Assembly (NCBI GenBank): GCA_902513935.1
Contig: CABXOR010000002.1
Location: 1-59,548 of the forward strand
Length of the DNA: 59,548 nucleotides
Source of the DNA: an uncultured SAR324 cluster bacterium
GTDB lineage: Bacteria > SAR324 > NAC60-12
Direction of reading: 5' to 3'
Below, one piece after another: positions 55,023 to 59,548 of the stretch. Under the pieces are notes generated by a model. It was not told where the DNA came from. It did not search any database and saw nothing but the letters and a program-made list of their open reading frames with translations. The first letter of the stretch is position 1; the number at the start of each line of letters is the position of its first letter. The position numbers were made by a program, and so were the translations under genes.

Positions 55023-55313
55023 AAGGAATATTTTGAAAAAATATTGGCTGTAATAAATATCGACAGAGTTTAATTGGATTTAGTCTTGAAATCCAAAGAG
55101 TGATGAGGACAATTTTATTATAGATCCAGCATAAAGCCAAGAAAACACTCAACAAAATGTATTAAGGTGAGTTGACTTTGCTTTTGAGGGGTTGTAGAAT
55201 CTGGTTTACCGTGGATTTTCAATCAATTTAACTGTTTTTTCGGTAACAATCAACTTATCATAACAAGTTGCCTGATAATAATAAGTTAGTCATTTAATGG
55301 AGAAAATCCAGAC

Positions 55314-56426
55314 ATGAAATTTCCTCAAATCACAATTTCAGGTAAGCCAGATGAGCGTGGATATGCACATGGGGAAGCACTATCGTCTGAGATTGAGGCA
55401 ACAATAGACTTCTATGCAAGGATATTTAAGAAGTCATCAGCAGAAATACTTGACCTCGCAAAGCACTTTAGGAGTGTAATCCATGAGTATAATCCCGTGT
55501 ACTGCGAGGAGATCGAAGGTATTGCCGCTGGAGCAAAAATAAGAGAATCACTATGGATATATGCATTAAATTCACGAAGCGAAATTCTCGCACTTGACGA
55601 GGCTATGGGAGCGAATGAATGTACTGCTTTGTGTTTTCAGCCTACGGCACTTCTGGGGCAGAATTGGGATTGGAGCATACAGCTAGAGAATTTAGCCGTT
55701 CTATTGCAAATCAGGGCATCTGAAAACATGACAATTCAGATGCTGACAGAACCGGGAATTATCGGTAAAATTGGCATGAATTCACAAGGTATAGCTGCTT
55801 GCCTGAACATTCTGCTGCTAAACAAGCCCCTTGATGGTGTACCAATTCATATAGTACTTCGCTCAATTTTAGAATCACACACGCTTGAAGAAGCCAAGAT
55901 CGCTGTTCAGAAATCAGGGTATGGGAAAGCCAGCAATATCCTGTTTGGAGATCAAAAAGGAAACTTCAGCTATGTCGAATTTGCGGGTGACGAATCGTTC
56001 ATAAAACAATGCAGAGAGCAATTCATGGTTCACACAAATCACTATCTAGTGCGGTCAATCAATCCAGATGAGGGTGATTTTTGTAATTCATATGCTCGAT
56101 TCAGGACTGCGAATGATAAAGCATCTACCACGAGAAAATTCACAATTGATAAGATGAAGAAAATTTTGTCAGATCGCTCTGATCATGCATATCCGATTTG
56201 GCGCACTTATAAACCAGATACCAACCTCCAAGAAGTGGGAACAGTAGCAACAATCATAATGGATCTGAAGGAACAGAAATTACATATTCGTAAGGGAAAT
56301 GTCAAATATCTAGAAAAAGATAGCGATAGAACTATATATCAAAACTCGACAGAAAGTATCGGAAATGAATTTGTCATTGCCTTTGAAAGTGATGAGAAAT
56401 TGGAATCTGCCCTAACTCAGTGTTGA
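55314..56426 (+). CDS. C45-family autoproteolytic acyltransferase/hydrolase
   Basis: 370 residues. GYAHGEAL near 17-24 and the nucleophile region GANECTALCFQP place it with isopenicillin-N acyltransferase relatives. The candidate catalytic Cys is C103, followed by GQNWDW near 115-120, the family's signature. Self-cleavage before Cys would yield two chains. Bacterial members act on N-acylated amino acids or beta-alanyl amides; the substrate here is unknown. TGGAGAAAATCC precedes the ATG. It stands alone, with 290 AT-rich bases upstream and a non-coding stretch downstream. Confidence 0.9.
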   Translation: MKFPQITISGKPDERGYAHGEALSSEIEATIDFYARIFKKSSAEILDLAKHFRSVIHEYNPVYCEEIEGIAAGAKIRESLWIYALNSRSEILALDEAMGANECTALCFQPTALLGQNWDWSIQLENLAVLLQIRASENMTIQMLTEPGIIGKIGMNSQGIAACLNILLLNKPLDGVPIHIVLRSILESHTLEEAKIAVQKSGYGKASNILFGDQKGNFSYVEFAGDESFIKQCREQFMVHTNHYLVRSINPDEGDFCNSYARFRTANDKASTTRKFTIDKMKKILSDRSDHAYPIWRTYKPDTNLQEVGTVATIIMDLKEQKLHIRKGNVKYLEKDSDRTIYQNSTESIGNEFVIAFESDEKLESALTQC

Positions 56427-56819
56427 ACGGACCTGCCTTCTGCTCTCAGGATTAGGGGCGATTTTTTGCATATTTTTCGGGTAAAATTTAGCTTGTCTTT
56501 GCTAAATCAGCGGGACAGCTTACACTATCGTTATTGGTTGGAAAAATATTTACTATGGCCAGCACCAAATATAGAGGAATCAGGTTATGTGAACCTTGTG
56601 CATAGATGTCGGGAATTCTTCACTTAGATGTATTGAAGAAGATGGTTCATAGATCAGGCTTGCGGGCACAAATCATACAATGTGAGCGGCTAACAACGAG
56701 ACCTTGAACGGGATGCCTTTTTCGATGCAAACTCTTAATTGTCTATATTGAGCCTAAAATAATCGACTCAAGTGAAATAGAAACGTAGATATTATTTGAA
56801 TGAAAAACAGGAAGCACAT
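56427..56819. other. Intergenic region, about 390 bases
   Basis: No gene supported. The sequence includes a GGCTAACAACGAG-type word near 56690 that resembles one end of an attC site, without a partner end. The last 20 bases hold the AGGAAG ribosome site of the GNAT gene. Confidence 0.4.
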
Positions 56820-57341
56820 ATGAACTATCGAATTGAATCACTGCAACCTGAAGACTGGCCGCAGGTCCGCTCGATTTATGCTGAAAGCATAAAAACCGGA
56901 ATTTCTACCTTTGACACTAAACTGCCTGACTGGGAAGACTGGGATTCCAGCCGTTTGTCCACGTGTCGTTTTGTTGCTCGGGAAGGAAAAACTGTTTTTG
57001 GCTGGGCGAGCTTGAGTCCGTCTTCCAGCACCTGAGGCTACGTAGGAGTCGCTGAGGTCAGCGTACACGTAGATAAGGGAGGGCAAAGACAAGGAGTAGG
57101 TACAGCTTTGCTCCAGGCTCTTTTTGCTGCATCTGAAAATGAAAAATTCTGGACATTAACAGCTGAAATAATTTCCGGAAACATGGCGAGCCTGGCACTG
57201 CATAAAAAATGCGGTTTCAGGGAAATTGGTTATCGGGAGAAGCTAGGGCATCGGCAGGGGGTTTGGCACGATGTGATTTTGCTTGAAAAACGTAGTAACA
57301 AAACCGGGGGTCCTGGATTGCCAACCAGAAAATGTAAATAA
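56820..57341 (+). CDS. GNAT acetyltransferase with in-frame UGA (probable selenoprotein)
   Basis: From ATG 56820 (AGGAAG 7 bases upstream) the frame has one TGA at 57033-57035 and continues to 57341, giving about 173 residues, normal for phosphinothricin-acetyltransferase-like GNATs. The reading IRSIYAESI-type N-terminus and VFGWASLSPSSST precede the UGA. GYVGVAEVSVHV, then RQGVGTALLQALF (acetyl-CoA P-loop, Q/RxxGxG/A) and ALHKKCGFREIGYR follow. Relatives, from memory, often read SPVSSRCVYxGVAEVSV, so UGA replaces a Cys in many homologs. A hairpin just downstream closely matches a SECIS layout. The enzyme N-acetylates amines with acetyl-CoA; the Sec role is unknown. The alternative is a nonsense mutation. 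Confidence 0.78.
57039..57071 (+). promoter_or_regulatory. SECIS-like hairpin in the GNAT gene
   Basis: Starting 3 bases after the UGA: UACGU (lower stem), AGGAGU (internal loop), CGCUG (upper stem), AGGU (apical loop), CAGCG, UAC and ACGUA. Both 5-bp stems are perfect. The apical AGGU begins 20 bases after the UGA. In the known E. coli fdhF SECIS the apical AGGUCU loop starts about 18 bases after UGA, so both position and loop sequence agree well. It overlaps the conserved GVAEVSV codons, so part of the palindrome may be coincidental. Confidence 0.7.
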
Positions 57342-57407
57342 TTCAGATTAGAACAAGTACACTTTTCATGTCTGAAGTACCTTCCCTGCATTGCTTAAAG
57401 TAAAACT

Positions 57408-58154
57408 ATGAATATTTTTTCTGAAATTCATTGTGGTTTGCCGCGGCAAGGTCCTGGTTGTAACGAAGCAACTAAAAGAACATTTTCAGGTATTTCAAAT
57501 ATTCCCACATCCGCCAGTGTTCTTGATCTTGGTTGTGGACCAGGACTTCAGACTATAGAATTGTCTCAACTTTTGAAGGTAAGCAAGGGCAGCGTTACTG
57601 CAGTAGATCATAATGAAACGTATCTGGAGGAATTAGCTCTCAAAGTTTCTGAGCAATCAATAGATAATATAAAATGCGAAAAAGCGGATATGTGCAATTT
57701 GCATTATGCCGATAATTCTTTCTACATTATCTGGGCAGAAGGTGCAATCTACATAATTGGATTCAAAAAAGGCCTTAAAGAATGGAAAAGAATGTTGAAG
57801 CCTAACGGTATAATTGCTGTGACAGAGTTATCATGGATTGCTTATGATATTCCAAAAGAAATCTCTGAATTCTGGTCCCTTGAGTATTCAGAGATGAAAT
57901 CGGTAGAAGAGAACATAAATACTGCTAATGTGTGTGGATTTCATGTTGAATCTCATTTTACGTTGCCGGAGTCAGCCTGGTTTAACGACTATTATGCACC
58001 ACTGGAAATCAGGATCAATGAACTTAAAGTAACATATGAAGATAATGAAGAAGCACAAAAAGTCCTCAATAACGAACTGAAAGAAATTGTGATGTACAAA
58101 CAATATTCTGCTTACTATGGATATGAATTTTATGTCTTAAGGTCTACAAAGTAA
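57408..58154 (+). CDS. SAM-dependent class I methyltransferase
   Basis: 248 residues. SAM motif I is VLDLGCGPGLQTIELS near 39-54, the acidic end of strand beta-2 is AVDHNETYL and motif IV is FYIIWAEGAIYIIG. The N-terminal LPRQGPGCNEATKRTF is typical of a methyltransferase group found next to transport or stress genes; substrate unknown. The Cys in GPGCNE replaces the Ser of most relatives, as far as I recall. No clear Shine-Dalgarno sequence (AAAGTAAAACT). It follows the GNAT gene by 66 bases. Confidence 0.9.
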   Translation: MNIFSEIHCGLPRQGPGCNEATKRTFSGISNIPTSASVLDLGCGPGLQTIELSQLLKVSKGSVTAVDHNETYLEELALKVSEQSIDNIKCEKADMCNLHYADNSFYIIWAEGAIYIIGFKKGLKEWKRMLKPNGIIAVTELSWIAYDIPKEISEFWSLEYSEMKSVEENINTANVCGFHVESHFTLPESAWFNDYYAPLEIRINELKVTYEDNEEAQKVLNNELKEIVMYKQYSAYYGYEFYVLRSTK

Positions 58155-58348
58155 TGAAAATCTCGTTTACAGATTTATCGTTGTAACTGTCAAAAAAAAA
58201 TGTGCATTGAATTATCTTTCGAGCTCTAACTTGCGTACACTGTAGTTGTGACTTACGGACAGACCTTAGTCGGATTCAATAGGCTGTACGGAGAAAGCGA
58301 GTCGGAGAATTAAAAATCAAAGATCGTCTAAACAATGTTTTGTCAACA

Positions 58349-58377
58349 TTCACATTAAGAAAAACTCTTTCTATAAT
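58349..58377 (+). promoter_or_regulatory. Predicted sigma-70 promoter, possibly giving a leaderless mRNA
   Basis: TTCACA (58349-58354), a 17-base spacer and a perfect TATAAT (58372-58377). The GST start codon is at 58384, only 6 bases after the -10 box, where transcription would be expected to begin. No Shine-Dalgarno sequence exists in between. This suggests a leaderless transcript starting at the ATG. Confidence 0.55.
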
Positions 58378-58383
58378 TAAAAC

Positions 58384-59007
58384 ATGGAATTAAGACTTAT
58401 ATATCCAGATATTCCTTTCTGGAGAGCAGAAACAAGCCGACTGGCTTTATTTATTGGTGGAATAGAGTTTGAAGATCTTCGTCCTTCTAGAGAAGAAATT
58501 GCGAAAATGAAAACTGATGGGACATTTCCTTTCGGTCAGTTTCCTGTTCTCCAAGTTGATGGGAAAACCATTGCGCAAACTGGAGCAATTGCACGTTTTT
58601 GTGGAAAACTTAGCGGACTATATCCTTCTAAAGATGAATTTGCAGCAGCAAAAGTCGATGAAGTTATAGATCTTGCCACTGACATTAACAATCAGATGAG
58701 ACCAGCATTGAGGGAAAAAGATCCAAAATTGAGGATTGAGATGCGTCGGGAACTATCTAAAACTATACTGCCTCGATGGTTAGGATTTTTGGAAAAATTG
58801 CTACAAGATAATGGAGATACTGGCTTTTTCGTTGGCCATTCAATAAGTGTTGCTGATTTAGCTGTATGGCGTTTATGTGCTTGGATTTCTGGAGGAATCA
58901 TTGATGGCCTCCCTGTAGACTTGTTGGACGGGTTCCCTCTTCTATCTGTTCATCAGAGTCAAATATCCAATTTACCAAAAGTTGTAGAATGGATTAATAA
59001 ACACTAA
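58384..59007 (+). CDS. Glutathione S-transferase
   Basis: 207 residues. The thioredoxin-like N-terminal domain has FPFGQFPVLQVDGKTIAQTG (cis-Pro VP-type motif and the glutathione-binding S/T-Q position), then AIARFCGKLSGLYP. The C-terminal all-helical domain has the hydrophobic-staple-like GHSISVADLAVWRL. The fold is sigma/alpha-like. Y6 in LIYPDIPFWR is the likely catalytic Tyr. The immediately preceding promoter suggests that the mRNA has little or no leader. It lies 229 bases after the methyltransferase gene. Confidence 0.9.
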   Translation: MELRLIYPDIPFWRAETSRLALFIGGIEFEDLRPSREEIAKMKTDGTFPFGQFPVLQVDGKTIAQTGAIARFCGKLSGLYPSKDEFAAAKVDEVIDLATDINNQMRPALREKDPKLRIEMRRELSKTILPRWLGFLEKLLQDNGDTGFFVGHSISVADLAVWRLCAWISGGIIDGLPVDLLDGFPLLSVHQSQISNLPKVVEWINKH

Positions 59008-59274
59008 TAATAATTATTCCCCTAGGAATGCCTATACAATGTCAATTTAGTTGAGAAAGTAAACCTGATCAATGGAAGGAAGACCTACAGCTTTTATTCA
59101 GTCAATCAAAGGGAAAACAGCATTTAGAATCATCTTCCCAACTAATTCTTCACATCCCTACAAGCACTCAAATGTCGTTCAAGATAGGAAAATTGTAAAT
59201 CAAGTACAAAATTTTTCACAACTAGAACTTTTGTAACACAGCAAACCTTCCCTAACATCAACCAAAAGGACGTG

Positions 59275-59548
59275 ATGCAACGACTCCAGAGTGGTCGCCA
59301 TTTTTTACAGATTCCCGGACCAACCAATGTGCCGGACCGGATTCTACGCGCCATCGAACGTCCGACAATCGACCACCGGGGTCCGGAATTCAAAGGCCTG
59401 GGTCTTGAGGTACTGGAAGGTATTAAGGGGATTTTCCAGACGAAACAGCCGGTGATCATTTACCCCGCTTCTGGGACCGGAGCGTGGGAAGCCGCACTTG
59501 TCAACACGCTCTCGCCTGGAGATCGGGTACTGATATACGATACAGGGC
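59275..59548 (+). CDS. Alanine/serine-glyoxylate aminotransferase-like, N-terminal part
   Basis: 91 residues before the window ends. FLQIPGPTNVPDRILRAIER near 12-31, TIDHRGPEFKGLG and IYPASGTGAWEAALVNTLSP are the opening of class V aminotransferases of the AGXT/serine-glyoxylate type, which make glycine from glyoxylate with serine or alanine as donor. ATG 59275 follows AAAGGACG. The PLP-lysine lies beyond the window. With the SHMT-like gene at 49.5 kb it would fit a serine/glyoxylate assimilation route, though they are not linked. Confidence 0.88.
   Translation, partial: MQRLQSGRHFLQIPGPTNVPDRILRAIERPTIDHRGPEFKGLGLEVLEGIKGIFQTKQPVIIYPASGTGAWEAALVNTLSPGDRVLIYDTG

Noticed and set aside
56680..56720. 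GGCTAACAACGAG word resembling one end of an integron attC site upstream of the GNAT gene
   Set aside because: No matching GTTAGRC-type partner end or folded attC structure lies within a suitable distance, and no integron integrase is present.

Overview
The window looks like a chromosomal segment of a free-living, probably marine, Gram-negative bacterium. Lipopolysaccharide-core genes (heptose kinase/adenylyltransferase, a GT9 glycosyltransferase, a DUF4254 protein), outer-membrane-like secreted proteins and lipoproteins indicate two membranes. Two genes interrupted by a single in-frame UGA at a cysteine position suggest selenocysteine use. A SAR324-like or other deltaproteobacterium-related lineage would fit this mix, but that is an inference from gene content; no rRNA or tRNA was found to confirm it.

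Layout. 1-3.4 kb: two PLP enzymes (the first cut by the window edge) and an isopenicillin-N-synthase-like oxygenase, probably one operon. 3.8-8.3 kb: DUF1244 protein, aldo/keto reductase, a large unknown membrane protein, a DsbA/FrnE-like protein with a UGA codon in place of the first Cys of CPWC, and HspQ. 8.4-17.4 kb: an accessory block read entirely on the minus strand. It holds a truncated phage-type integrase (arm-binding domain fused to membrane segments), a MORN-repeat protein, an SDR, a lytic transglycosylase with a DUF350 protein, a 56-residue membrane peptide, an MlrC peptidase and a kinase/M23/aminotransferase fusion. A paired direct repeat (TTTACCAGC, about one helical turn apart) lies upstream of each of the five main transcription units in this block, and I saw it nowhere else in the window. 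17.6-25.1 kb: assorted metabolic genes and small secreted proteins. 25.1-27.8 kb: gene remnants and a secreted protein whose FN3-like domain is split by a transmembrane hairpin carrying a lipobox. 27.9-34.8 kb: penicillin acylase, PilZ protein, prephenate dehydratase, ribosomal protein L28, topoisomerase IV subunit A. 35-38 kb: small genes plus an LPS-core operon. 38-43 kb: a coupled basic peptide/exonuclease III pair, four tandem paralogous secreted proteins and a phosphopantetheinyl transferase. 42.9-49.3 kb: an AT-rich, DnaA-box-like region followed by dnaN, recF (frameshifted in a homopolymer), gyrB and der, the classical origin-proximal order. 49.5-55 kb: an SHMT-like enzyme, hldE, a DsbA-family protein, a Lon-substrate-domain protein and an SPL-like radical SAM protein, all on the minus strand. 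55.3 kb to the end: a C45 acyltransferase, a GNAT acetyltransferase with an in-frame UGA and a SECIS-like hairpin, a methyltransferase, a GST, and the start of a serine/alanine-glyoxylate-type aminotransferase.

Best candidates for something new: (i) the GNAT acetyltransferase UGA with a two-part hairpin resembling a bacterial SECIS; (ii) the UxxC DsbA-like protein; (iii) the 9-17 kb paired-repeat array next to an integrase-derived DNA-binding/membrane chimera; (iv) the FN3 domain interrupted by a membrane hairpin and lipobox. Several dispersed palindromes (GTGTCC family and an ATGACA-ended family) decorate the intergenic regions.
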